Shown: piece after piece, positions 8,039 to 17,369 of the stretch | How positions within the stretch are numbered: position 1 is the first letter of the stretch | Layout of the letters: every line of letters starts with the position of its first letter | NCBI GenBank assembly: GCA_963728075.1 | Contig: CAVSIP010000003.1 | Span: 310,001-374,000, forward strand | Reading direction: 5' to 3' | DNA length: 64,000 nt | Origin: CAVSIP01 sp963728075 | GTDB lineage: Bacteria; Actinomycetota; Actinomycetes; JAFAQI01; DASSKL01 | The notes under the pieces: generated by a model | The model's database searches: none | What the model saw: the letters and a program-made list of their open reading frames with translations, nothing else | Told to the model about the DNA's origin: nothing | Made by a program: the position numbers and the translations under genes

Positions 8039-9787
8039 GTGCGCACTTCCCGACTGTCCATCGCGGTGGCCGCCGCCCTGCTGGCCGCGACCGCGGCTCC
8101 GGCGCTGGCCGCCACGACGTCCGTACCCGACGCCGGCGAGGCGTCCTCGCGGGTCACGCTGCTGACCGTCGAGGCGGCCGGCCACACCGCATCGGTGGTG
8201 CAGGGGGCGCTGTCCACCTCGAGCCTGACCGGCAGCCGGCTGGCGTCGGTGGCGGTCACCCCGCTCGTCGCCGACGGCAAGGCGGCCGTGCCCGCGGTGA
8301 GCATCAACCAGGACTCCACCGACCAGCCCGCTGTCCCGGCCCAGCAGAAGTCCGTGGCCGGGGTGCTCCAGGTGTCCTCGCCCGCCCTGCAGCTGTCGGC
8401 CGCGCGGACGGCGACCGGCGCGGAAGCGGTGCTGAACGGCACCGCCGACCAGCTGGTCAGCGTGCTCGGCCTGCCGGTCAAGGGCTCCGTGGTCCTCGGC
8501 GACCAGTCCGGCGTCGCCGGCAAGGACGCCAAGGCGGGCAAGGCGCTCACGGTCACCGGCCTCGCGCTGCCCGACCTCGGCGACCTCCTGCAGGCCCTCG
8601 GCCTGAAGGTCAGCGCGCTGCCGGTGGACACGCTGCTCTCCCTCGTCCAGAAGCTCGACCTCACCGGGAGCATCCAGAGCGTCATCGACTCGACGCAGTC
8701 CACCATCGACTCGCTGCAGAAGCAGGTGGACGACGCGACCGCGAAGCTGACCGACGCCAAGACGGCACTGGCGAGCGCTCAGCAGACCCTCGACTCCGCC
8801 ACGGCGACGCTGACCCAGAAGCAGGCGGACCTCACCGCGGCGCAGGCGGACCTCGCCGCGGCCACGAAGGCGATCACCGACCTCGGTCTGACCCCCGGCG
8901 GTGTCGGCGTCCCGTCGGCCCTCCAGTCCACCTACGACACCGCCCAGGCTGCGGTGACCGCCGCGCAGACCGCGGTCAACGACGCGCAGTCCGCCGTCGA
9001 CGCCGCCAAGCAGGCGGTCACGACGGCCCAGAGCCTCGTCGACACGCTGCAGGCCACGCTCGACGGCCTGCTGGCGCAGCTGCAGACCGCGGCGAAGCCG
9101 CTCGTCGACGCCATCCTCGGCGTGCTCGGCACCACCCCGCTCGTCTCGCTCGGCAAGCTCGACGTCCACACCGCCGCGCAGGCCGGCGCGACGCACGCCG
9201 CCGACGTCACGGGCACGGTGAGCGGCCTGCAGGTGCTGAGCACCGACGTCGTCAAGACCGTCACGGGCAGCTCCGCGCTGGACCTCGTGGGCACGGCGAC
9301 GGACACCCTGACCAAGGTGCAGGGACAGGTGAGCTCGCTGCTCGGCACGCTGTCCTCGGTGCTGTCCAGCGTGCCGTCGCTGCCGGAGCTGAAGATCCCG
9401 GCCCCCACGGTGGCGCTGCTGCAGAAGTCCACCTCGCTCGACCCGGTGGACGGCCTGCAGGCGGCCACCGCGACGGTGACCGCGCTGAAGATCACCTGGC
9501 CGGGCGTGCAGATCCCGACGGCGGTGGCCCTGCCGGACGCCCTCAACCTCGTCGGGGCCGCGACGACCGCCACCGGCGCGCTGGTCGGCCGGCCGCTGGC
9601 GCTGAGCATCGGCACCATGGACGAGCTGGCGAAGTCGCGGCCGGGCACGCAGGCGACCTCCGGCGGCACCACGGGTACGCCGGCGGGCGGCGAGCTGCCG
9701 TACACCGGCCTCGGGACCTGGGTGCCGATCACCGCGCTCGTCCTCGTCGGTGTGGCTCTGGTGACCCGCCGGGTGCGGCAGGTCTAA
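8039..9787 (+). CDS. LPXTG-anchored coiled-coil surface protein (function unknown)
   Basis: 582 aa. A signal peptide ends near ALA-ATT (~residue 25), an Ala/Thr/Val-rich extracellular region follows, coiled-coil segments rich in Gln/Asp/Ala heptads lie at ~215-282 and ~300-347, and the C-terminus has LPYTG (553-557), a hydrophobic helix and the basic tail RRVRQV. That is a standard sortase signal, so the protein is probably linked covalently to peptidoglycan. No cysteine or enzymatic motif was seen. GTG 8039 gives the signal peptide at once and has GGGGGA upstream. No sortase gene is in the window. Confidence 0.85.
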   Translation: MRTSRLSIAVAAALLAATAAPALAATTSVPDAGEASSRVTLLTVEAAGHTASVVQGALSTSSLTGSRLASVAVTPLVADGKAAVPAVSINQDSTDQPAVPAQQKSVAGVLQVSSPALQLSAARTATGAEAVLNGTADQLVSVLGLPVKGSVVLGDQSGVAGKDAKAGKALTVTGLALPDLGDLLQALGLKVSALPVDTLLSLVQKLDLTGSIQSVIDSTQSTIDSLQKQVDDATAKLTDAKTALASAQQTLDSATATLTQKQADLTAAQADLAAATKAITDLGLTPGGVGVPSALQSTYDTAQAAVTAAQTAVNDAQSAVDAAKQAVTTAQSLVDTLQATLDGLLAQLQTAAKPLVDAILGVLGTTPLVSLGKLDVHTAAQAGATHAADVTGTVSGLQVLSTDVVKTVTGSSALDLVGTATDTLTKVQGQVSSLLGTLSSVLSSVPSLPELKIPAPTVALLQKSTSLDPVDGLQAATATVTALKITWPGVQIPTAVALPDALNLVGAATTATGALVGRPLALSIGTMDELAKSRPGTQATSGGTTGTPAGGELPYTGLGTWVPITALVLVGVALVTRRVRQV

Positions 9788-9798
9788 CGGTCTCCTCG

Positions 9799-9833
9799 CT
9801 GTGGGCCCGGCGGATCCTGCGCCGGGCCCACAG
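9799..9833 (+). terminator. hairpin terminator after the LPXTG gene
   Basis: Perfect 13-bp inverted repeat, CTGTGGGCCCGGC (9799-9811) with GCCGGGCCCACAG (9821-9833) and a 9-nt loop, 12 bp after the stop codon. There is no strong T-run, as is common for actinobacterial terminators. Confidence 0.75.
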
Positions 9834-9854
9834 TGTTGCCCGTACCCTGGTCGC

Positions 9855-10151
9855 GTGAAGGCGTTCCTGGTCTACAACGTCGTTCGGCTCGGGCTGCTCG
9901 CGGCGGCTTTCGGCCTGCTGTTCGCCGTGGGCTTCCGCGGTGCGCCGCTCGTCTTCGGTGCCCTGCTTGCGTCCGGTGCCGCCAGCTGGTTCCTGCTCGG
10001 CCGGCAGCGGGTCGCCGTGGCCGAGGGCGTGGAGGGCTACGTCCAGGGCAAGCGGGCTCGGCTGCGCGAGCGCACTGCCGCTGAGGACGCCGCCGCGGAC
10101 GCGCTGCTGGCCCAGGCCTCGGCCGACCGGCCCGAACCCGTCGAGCGCTGA
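9855..10151 (+). CDS. DUF4229-type small membrane protein
   Basis: 98 aa: two adjacent membrane helices (LGLLAAAFGLLFAVGF and LVFGALLASGAASWFLL), then a charged cytoplasmic tail with LLGRQRVAVAEGVEGYV and acidic Ala-rich residues. This matches the actinobacterial DUF4229 family of unknown function. The start is GTG. It is followed after 5 bp by the acyltransferase gene. Confidence 0.75.
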   Translation: MKAFLVYNVVRLGLLAAAFGLLFAVGFRGAPLVFGALLASGAASWFLLGRQRVAVAEGVEGYVQGKRARLRERTAAEDAAADALLAQASADRPEPVER

Positions 10152-10156
10152 GCGCC

Positions 10157-10963
10157 GTGACCGTCCAGCGCCTGCGCGGGTGGCGACGTCTCGCCGCCGC
10201 GACGTGGGGCGCGCCGCGCGACCCGCAGTTCTACGGCGACCTCGAGGTCGACGCGAGCCGGCTGGTCGCGTACGTCGAGGACGTGCGCAAGGCCACCGGC
10301 GTACGGCTGACGGTCACGCACCTCGTGGGCAAGGCGGTCGCGGTCGCGCTCGCCGAGCAGCCCGACGTCAACGGCTCGGCCGGCTTCGGCCGGTTCCGCC
10401 CGCGCGACGGCGTGGACGTGTTCTTCATCGTGGCGGCCGACGCTGGTCGCGAGCTCACCGGCATCAAGGTCCGCGGGACCGACCACCTTCCCGTGGTCGA
10501 GGTCGCCGCGCAGATCGACGCTCGCCACCGGTCCCTGCAGTCCGGTGGCGAGGACGAGATGGCGGCGTCGAAGGCACTGATGAACCGGCTGCCGGCACCC
10601 CTGCTCGGCCCGGCGCTGCGCTTCACCGCGTTCCTCACCAACGACCTCGGCCTCGACCTGCGCCGGCTCGGCATCCCCGACCAGCCGTTCGGCGGCGTCA
10701 TGATCAGCTCCATCGGGATGTGGGGGGTGGCCAAGGCGTACTCGCCGCTGGCGCCGTACTACCGGATCCCGTTCCTGGCCCTCGTCGGCGCGGTCGAGGA
10801 CCGCCCGGTCGCCGTGGATGGCGAGGTCGTCGTCCGGCCGATGCTGACCGTGACGGCCACCTTCGACCACCGCTACCTCGACGGCTTCCAGGCGGCCCGG
10901 ATGGCCACCACGGCGCGGGCGTACCTGCAGGACCCGGCCGCGTACGAGCCTCCCCTCGGCTGA
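10157..10963 (+). CDS. stand-alone 2-oxoacid dehydrogenase-type acyltransferase domain
   Basis: 268 aa matching only the catalytic (E2) domain of 2-oxoacid dehydrogenase complexes, a chloramphenicol-acetyltransferase-like fold. The signature DHRYLDG holds the catalytic histidine (H238) and aspartate (D242), and VTHLVGKAVAVAL is typical of the domain start. There is no lipoyl domain, no peripheral-subunit-binding domain and no E1 or E3 gene nearby, so it is probably not a complex core. It may be a free acyltransferase; substrate unknown. Confidence 0.75.
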   Translation: MTVQRLRGWRRLAAATWGAPRDPQFYGDLEVDASRLVAYVEDVRKATGVRLTVTHLVGKAVAVALAEQPDVNGSAGFGRFRPRDGVDVFFIVAADAGRELTGIKVRGTDHLPVVEVAAQIDARHRSLQSGGEDEMAASKALMNRLPAPLLGPALRFTAFLTNDLGLDLRRLGIPDQPFGGVMISSIGMWGVAKAYSPLAPYYRIPFLALVGAVEDRPVAVDGEVVVRPMLTVTATFDHRYLDGFQAARMATTARAYLQDPAAYEPPLG

Positions 10964-10999
10964 CCCGGACCGGCGCCCGGCGGCCACCCGGGCGTCCCC

Positions 11000-11005
11000 T
11001 AGACT
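11000..11005 (+). promoter_or_regulatory. candidate -10 box TAGACT of the menJ-like/nuo region
   Basis: TAGACT matches the actinobacterial -10 consensus (TANNNT), 58 bp before the menJ-like ATG. No clear -35 is visible. An identical box precedes nuoA at 12372. The Rex-like palindrome begins three bases downstream, so repression by blocking initiation is plausible. Confidence 0.5.
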
Positions 11006-11007
11006 GC

Positions 11008-11025
11008 TCGTGAAGCCGTTCACAA
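11008..11025 (+). promoter_or_regulatory. Rex-type operator upstream of the menJ-like gene and nuo operon
   Basis: TCGTGAAGCCGTTCACAA matches the Rex consensus TTGTGAA-N4-TTCACAA at 13 of 14 defined positions. Rex is the NADH/NAD+-sensing repressor of respiratory genes in streptomycetes and other Gram-positives. The site starts three bases after the putative -10 and covers the expected start point. This fits redox control of menaquinone reduction and complex I; binding is inferred from sequence only. Confidence 0.6.
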
Positions 11026-11062
11026 GCGTCTGCACGCATCCGTACGGGGAAGAGGCACGCCC

Positions 11063-12331
11063 ATGACCACCGCCGCGCCGGCCGAGACGGCCGACGTCGT
11101 CGTCGTCGGCGCCGGCCCCGCCGGGTCGACCGCGGGCTACCACCTCGCCCGCGCAGGCGTCGACGTGCTCGTGCTCGAGAAGGCCACCTTCCCCCGGGAG
11201 AAGGTCTGTGGCGACGGCCTCACGCCGCGGGCCGTCAAGCAGCTGCTGCGCATGGGCATCGACACCTCCCCGGAGGCGGGCTGGCTGCGCAACAAGGGGC
11301 TGCGGACCATCGGCGCCGGCGTACGCCTCGAGCTGCCCTGGCCGGACCTCGCGTCGTTCCCCGACTACGGGCTGGTCCGCCCGCGCTCGGACTTCGACGA
11401 GCTGCTCGCCCGCACCGCCGTCAAGGCCGGCGCCCGGCTGCGGGAGAACACCACGGTCACGGGACCGGTCGTCGACGAGCGGACCGGCCGGGTGACGGGC
11501 GTGCGCACCAAGGACGGCACGACGTACGGCGCACGCGTGGTGCTGACCGCGGACGGCAACTCCAGCCGGTTCTCGCTTGCGATGGGCCTGCGCCGCCGGG
11601 ACGACCGCCCGATGGGCGTGGCCGTCCGCCGCTACTACCGCAGCCCCCGCCACGACGACGACTGGCTGGAGTCGTGGCTGGAGCTCTGGGACGGCCCGGC
11701 CGGGCGCAGCAACCTGCTGCCGGGGTACGGCTGGATCTTCGGCATGGGCGACGGCACCAGCAACGTGGGTCTCGGGATCCTCAACACCAGCACGGCGTTC
11801 GGCAAGACGGACTACCGCGAGCTGCTCAAGCGGTGGCTGTCCGCCATGCCGGACGAGTGGGGCTTCGTCGAGGACAACGCCACCGGCCCCGTCCTCGGGG
11901 CCGCGCTGCCGATGGGCTTCAACCGCCAGCCGCACTACCGCGACGGCGTGCTGCTGCTGGGCGACGCCGGCGGCATGGTCAACCCGATGAACGGCGAGGG
12001 CATCGCGTACGCCATGGAGTCCGCCGAGCTGGCGGCCGACGTGGTCACCCAGGCGCTCGCCCGGCCCACCGCCGAGTCGGCGGAGCGCGCGCTGCAGGGC
12101 TACCCGCAGGTCCTCAAGGACACCTACGGCGGCTACTACACCCTGGGGCGGGTGTTCGTGCGGCTCATCGGGCACCCGGAGGTGATGCGGTTCGCAACTC
12201 GGCACGGGCTGCCCCGGCCCGCCCTCATGCGGTTCGTGCTGAAGCTGCTCGCCAACCTCACCGACCCGCGCGGTGGTGACGCCACCGACCGCGTGATCAA
12301 CGCGCTGTCCAGGCTGGCTCCGGCTGCCTGA
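11063..12331 (+). CDS. menJ: geranylgeranyl reductase family flavoprotein, probable menaquinone reductase (MenJ-like)
   Basis: 422 aa. The N-terminal FAD dinucleotide-binding motif is VVVGAGPAGSTAGYHLARAG, with the family KVCGDG (Cys49), and the second FAD motif is LLLGDAGGMVNPMNGEGIAY. The family reduces isoprenoid double bonds. In mycobacteria MenJ partly saturates the menaquinone side chain and its gene is next to a polyprenyl synthase; here one lies just after nuoN. A role in the quinone used by complex I is therefore likely, but chlorophyll- or archaeol-type substrates cannot be excluded from sequence. Confidence 0.82.
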   Translation: MTTAAPAETADVVVVGAGPAGSTAGYHLARAGVDVLVLEKATFPREKVCGDGLTPRAVKQLLRMGIDTSPEAGWLRNKGLRTIGAGVRLELPWPDLASFPDYGLVRPRSDFDELLARTAVKAGARLRENTTVTGPVVDERTGRVTGVRTKDGTTYGARVVLTADGNSSRFSLAMGLRRRDDRPMGVAVRRYYRSPRHDDDWLESWLELWDGPAGRSNLLPGYGWIFGMGDGTSNVGLGILNTSTAFGKTDYRELLKRWLSAMPDEWGFVEDNATGPVLGAALPMGFNRQPHYRDGVLLLGDAGGMVNPMNGEGIAYAMESAELAADVVTQALARPTAESAERALQGYPQVLKDTYGGYYTLGRVFVRLIGHPEVMRFATRHGLPRPALMRFVLKLLANLTDPRGGDATDRVINALSRLAPAA

Positions 12332-12344
12332 CGGCGCAACCCCC

Positions 12345-12368
12345 GCCGCCGGGGATCCCCCCGGCGGC
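12345..12368 (+). terminator. hairpin between menJ-like gene and nuoA
   Basis: Perfect 10-bp stem GCCGCCGGGG / CCCCGGCGGC with an ATCC loop, 14 bp after the stop. It probably ends or attenuates transcription before nuoA, which has its own -10-like TAGACT just downstream; some read-through is possible. Confidence 0.6.
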
Positions 12369-12371
12369 ACC

Positions 12372-12377
12372 TAGACT
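12372..12377 (+). promoter_or_regulatory. candidate -10 box TAGACT of nuoA
   Basis: TAGACT lies 51 bp before the nuoA start and is identical to the box before the menJ-like gene. Its -35 region would fall within the hairpin at 12345-12368 and has no recognisable consensus, so the promoter is tentative. Confidence 0.45.
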
Positions 12378-12427
12378 GGCCCGCTGGATGCGACCGGTGG
12401 ACCGCCCTCGACGGAGAGGAGACGACG

Positions 12428-12790
12428 GTGCTCGGGCTCTACATCCCGATCGTCGTGCTGTTCTTCCTGGCGCTGGCCTTCGCGGGGTTCTCCGTCGGTG
12501 CCAGCTGGCTGGCCGGACCGAAGCGGTTCAACCGGGCCAAGGTCGACGCCTACGAGTGCGGCATCGAGCCCACCCCGCAGGCGTTCGCGGGGCACCGCTT
12601 CCCGGTGAAGTACTACCTGACGGCGATGCTGTTCATCGTCTTCGACATCGAGATCATCTTCCTCTACCCGTGGGCGGTGGCGTTCGGCCATCTCGGGTGG
12701 TTCGGGCTGGTCGAGATGGTGCTGTTCATCGCCGCCGTGTTCGTCGTGTACGCCTACGTCTGGCGTCGCGGCGGGCTCGACTGGGACTGA
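12428..12790 (+). CDS. nuoA: NADH-quinone oxidoreductase subunit A
   Basis: 120 aa, three membrane helices. The conserved YECGIEP loop (cysteine near the quinone site) and FDIEIIFLYPWAV helix identify NuoA, part of the junction between membrane arm and quinone chamber. GGAGAGGAG lies just upstream of the GTG start. First gene of a complete nuoA-N operon. Confidence 0.95.
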   Translation: MLGLYIPIVVLFFLALAFAGFSVGASWLAGPKRFNRAKVDAYECGIEPTPQAFAGHRFPVKYYLTAMLFIVFDIEIIFLYPWAVAFGHLGWFGLVEMVLFIAAVFVVYAYVWRRGGLDWD

Positions 12791-12824
12791 CGACCGAGAC
12801 CTCGTAGGGAAGAAGCAGACCACC

Positions 12825-13382
12825 ATGGGCATCGAGGAGAAGATCCCGAGCGGGTTCCTCCTGACGACCGTCGAGAAGGCGGTCAACCTGGCCCGCAAGA
12901 ACTCCGTCTGGCCGGCGACGTTCGGGCTGGCGTGCTGCGCCATCGAGATGATGGCCACCGGCGCCGGGCGCTACGACCTGGCGCGGTTCGGCATGGAGCG
13001 GTTCAGCGCCACTCCGCGGCAGGCGGACCTGATGATCGTCGCCGGTCGGGTGAGCCAGAAGATGGCGCCGGTGCTCCGGCAGATCTACGACCAGATGCCG
13101 GAGCCGAAGTGGGTGCTGGCGATGGGCGTGTGCGCCTCGAGCGGCGGCATGTTCAACAACTACGCGGTCGTGCAGGGGGTCGACCACGTGGTGCCGGTGG
13201 ACATGTACCTGCCGGGCTGCCCGCCCCGGCCGGAGATGCTGCTCGACGCGATCCTCAAGCTGCACGACAAGATCCGGACCGCACCGATCAACGGCAAGCC
13301 GGCGCACACGACCGGCGACAACGCCCCGTACCTCAAGCCGATCGTCCGGGACACGGCCCGCTCGCGCGGGGTGACCGCATGA
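12825..13382 (+). CDS. nuoB: NADH-quinone oxidoreductase subunit B
   Basis: 185 aa. It carries the terminal N2 [4Fe-4S] cluster that hands electrons to menaquinone. All four ligands are visible: tandem Cys37-Cys38 (LACCAIEMM), Cys103 (GVCASSGG) and Cys132 (YLPGCPPRPE). The stop overlaps the nuoC ATG by 4 nt. Confidence 0.96.
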   Translation: MGIEEKIPSGFLLTTVEKAVNLARKNSVWPATFGLACCAIEMMATGAGRYDLARFGMERFSATPRQADLMIVAGRVSQKMAPVLRQIYDQMPEPKWVLAMGVCASSGGMFNNYAVVQGVDHVVPVDMYLPGCPPRPEMLLDAILKLHDKIRTAPINGKPAHTTGDNAPYLKPIVRDTARSRGVTA

Positions 13383-14041
13383 CCGTGCAGCCTCCCGACG
13401 AGGGTCACCGCCGCGACATGTTCGGCGCGCACGGGTCCGGCGACGTGTCCGGGTATGGCGGGCTGGTCGTCCGGCCGCCGGCGCCGCTGTCGTCCCCTCG
13501 CCCCTACGGCGGCTGGTTCGACGAGGTGGCCGACGAGCTCGAGCGCGTGGTCCCCGACTTCGGGGACGCCGTGGAGCGCGTGGTCGTCGACCGCGGCGAG
13601 CTGACCCTGCACGTGCGCCGGGAGAGCCTGCTCGACGTCGCCCGGCACCTGCGCGACGACCCGGCACTGCGCTTCGAGCTGTGCAGCAGCGTCTCCGGGG
13701 TCGACTACCCGAACGACCCGACCGGCCGGCGCCTGCACGCGGTCTACCACCTGACCTCCATGACCTACCGCCGGCGGCTGCGCCTGCAGGTGTCGGTCAC
13801 GGTGGCGGACCCGCACATCCCCTCCGTCGTGGGCCTGTACCCGACCGCCGACTGGCAGGAGCGGGAGGCCTGGGACTTCTTCGGGATCGTCTTCGACGGC
13901 CACCCCGGGCTGACCCGGATCGAGATGCCGGACGACTGGCCCGGCCACCCGCAGCGCAAGGACTACCCGCTCGGCGGCGTCCCCGTCGAGTACAAGGGCG
14001 CGCAGGTGCCCCCGCCCGACGAGCGTCGGAGCTACGCATGA
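13379..14041 (+). CDS. nuoC: NADH-quinone oxidoreductase subunit C
   Basis: 220 aa peripheral-arm subunit without a cofactor. The signature EREAWDFFGIVFDGHPGLTR and RKDYPLGG identify the 30-kDa subunit family. The N-terminal ~45 residues are a Gly/Pro-rich extension. The ATG overlaps the nuoB stop and the stop overlaps the nuoD ATG. Confidence 0.95.
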   Translation: MTVQPPDEGHRRDMFGAHGSGDVSGYGGLVVRPPAPLSSPRPYGGWFDEVADELERVVPDFGDAVERVVVDRGELTLHVRRESLLDVARHLRDDPALRFELCSSVSGVDYPNDPTGRRLHAVYHLTSMTYRRRLRLQVSVTVADPHIPSVVGLYPTADWQEREAWDFFGIVFDGHPGLTRIEMPDDWPGHPQRKDYPLGGVPVEYKGAQVPPPDERRSYA

Positions 14042-15399
14042 GCGACCAGACGACGTACACCAGCACCTACGACGCCGGGGACGCCTTCGCGGACACCTCG
14101 GAGCGTGGTGACGACGCCCGCGTGTTCACCGTCGGCGGGCAGGACTGGGACACCGTCCTGGAGGGCGTCGACCCGCTGGAGAGCGAGCGGATCGTCGTCA
14201 ACATGGGACCCCAGCACCCGTCGACGCACGGGGTGCTCCGGCTCGTGCTCGACCTCGAGGGCGAGACCGTCACGCAGGCGCGCGTGGTCGTCGGCTACCT
14301 GCACACCGGCATCGAGAAGAACATCGAGTACCGCAACTGGGTGCAGGGCGTCACGTTCGTGACGCGGATGGACTACCTGTCGCCGTTCTACAACGAGACG
14401 GCGTACTGCCTCGCCGTGGAGAAGCTGCTCGGCATCACCGCGGAGATCCCCCAGCGGGTCAACGTCATCCGGGTGCTGCTGATGGAGCTCAACCGGATCG
14501 CCTCCCACTGCGTCTGGATCGCCACCGGCGGCATGGAGCTCGGCGCGATGTCGGCGATGCTCTACGGCTTCCGTGAGCGCGAGATGATCCTCGACCTGTT
14601 CGAGATGATCACCGGGCTGCGGATGAACCACGCGTACATCCGGCCGGGCGGGGTCGCCCAGGACATCCCGCCCGGAGCGGTCGAGAAGATCCGCGAGTTC
14701 ATCCCGGTGATGCACTCGCGCCTCGACGAGTACGAGAAGCTGCTCACCGGCCAGCCGATCTGGATCGCGCGGCTGCGTGGGACCGGCTACCTCGACGTCC
14801 CCGGCTGCGTCGCGCTTGGCGTGACCGGCCCGCTGCTGCGCGCCGCCGGCCTGCCGTGGGACCTGCGCAAGGAGCAGCCGTACTGCGGCTACGAGACGTA
14901 CGACTTCGAGGTGCCGACCGAGAGCGAGGGCGACAACTACGCGCGCTACCTCGTCCGGATGGCCGAGATGCGCGAGTCGCTGAAGATCATCGAGCAGGCC
15001 CTGGACCGGCTGGAGCCGGGGCCGGTCATGATCGGCGACAAGAAGATCGCCTGGCCGTCGCAGCTCGCGCTCGGCCCGGACGGGCTCGGCAACTCCCTCG
15101 ACCACATCCGGCAGATCATGGGCACCTCGATGGAGGCCCTCATCCACCACTTCAAGCTGGTGACCGAGGGCTTCCGCGTACCGGCCGGCCAGGTGTACCA
15201 GCCGATCGAGTCGCCGCGCGGCGAGCTCGGCGTCCACCTGGTCAGTGACGGGGGCACCCGGCCGTGGCGCTGCCACTACCGGGACCCGTCGTTCGTCAAC
15301 CTGCAGGCCGTCCCGGCACTGTCCGAGGGCGGCATGGTCGCGGACGTCGTCGCGTCCGTGGCTAGCGTCGACCCCGTGATGGGTGGAGTGGACCGCTAG
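14038..15399 (+). CDS. nuoD: NADH-quinone oxidoreductase subunit D
   Basis: 453 aa 49-kDa subunit, which with NuoB forms the quinone-binding cavity. NMGPQHPSTHGVLRL carries the conserved histidine near the quinone head group, and ESPRGELGVHLVSDGG is the C-terminal signature. It is the only nuoD in the window; the second nuo cluster lacks one. The ATG overlaps the nuoC stop and the next gene starts on the base after its stop. Confidence 0.96.
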   Translation: MSDQTTYTSTYDAGDAFADTSERGDDARVFTVGGQDWDTVLEGVDPLESERIVVNMGPQHPSTHGVLRLVLDLEGETVTQARVVVGYLHTGIEKNIEYRNWVQGVTFVTRMDYLSPFYNETAYCLAVEKLLGITAEIPQRVNVIRVLLMELNRIASHCVWIATGGMELGAMSAMLYGFREREMILDLFEMITGLRMNHAYIRPGGVAQDIPPGAVEKIREFIPVMHSRLDEYEKLLTGQPIWIARLRGTGYLDVPGCVALGVTGPLLRAAGLPWDLRKEQPYCGYETYDFEVPTESEGDNYARYLVRMAEMRESLKIIEQALDRLEPGPVMIGDKKIAWPSQLALGPDGLGNSLDHIRQIMGTSMEALIHHFKLVTEGFRVPAGQVYQPIESPRGELGVHLVSDGGTRPWRCHYRDPSFVNLQAVPALSEGGMVADVVASVASVDPVMGGVDR

Positions 15400-16061
15400 A
15401 TGCCTCTGTCAGCCGAGACGCGGGAGCGTGCCCGCGAGATCATCGCGCGCTACCCGAAGCCGCGCAGTGCGCTGCTTCCGTTGCTGCACCTGTGCCAGGC
15501 GGAGGAGGGTTACGTCTCCCCGGACGGCGTCGCCCTGTGCGCCGAGCTGCTCGGGCTCACCAAGGCCGAGGTCGGCGCGGTGTCGACCTTCTACACGATG
15601 TACAAGCGCGCGCCCGTGGGCGACTACCACGTGGGGGTCTGCACCAACACCCTGTGCGCGGTCATGGGCGGCGACGCCATCTTCGCCGAGCTGAAGGAGC
15701 ACCTGGGGATCGGCAACGGGGAGACCACCGATGACGGCAAGGTCACCCTCGAGCACGTCGAGTGCAACGCCGCCTGCGACTACGCGCCGGTCGTGATGGT
15801 CAACTGGGAGTTCTTCGACAACCAGACCCCCGGCACCGCACGCGAGCTGGTCGACCGGCTGCGCGCCGGCGACCCGCCGACGCCGGTCCGCGGGGCGAAG
15901 CCGTGCACCTGGAAGGAGGCCTCGCGCGTGCTGGCGGGCTTCTACGACGGGCGCGCCGACGAGGGTGCCGCTGCCGGGGACGCCTCGCTCGTCGGGCTGC
16001 GGCTCGCGCACGAGCGCGGCGAGACGGCGCCGGCCACCGGCGCCGAGGGCGGTGAGCGGGC

Positions 16062-16065
<4 letters not shown>
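15400..16065 (+). CDS. nuoE: NADH-quinone oxidoreductase subunit E
   Basis: 221 aa 24-kDa subunit with a thioredoxin-like [2Fe-2S] domain (cluster N1a). The ligands are in CTNTLCAVMGG and VECNAACDYAP. The C-terminal ~60 residues are an extra low-complexity tail beyond the usual ~160-aa core. It forms the NADH input module with NuoF and NuoG. Confidence 0.95.
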
Positions 16066-17365
<1,300 letters not shown>

Positions 17366-17369
<4 letters not shown>

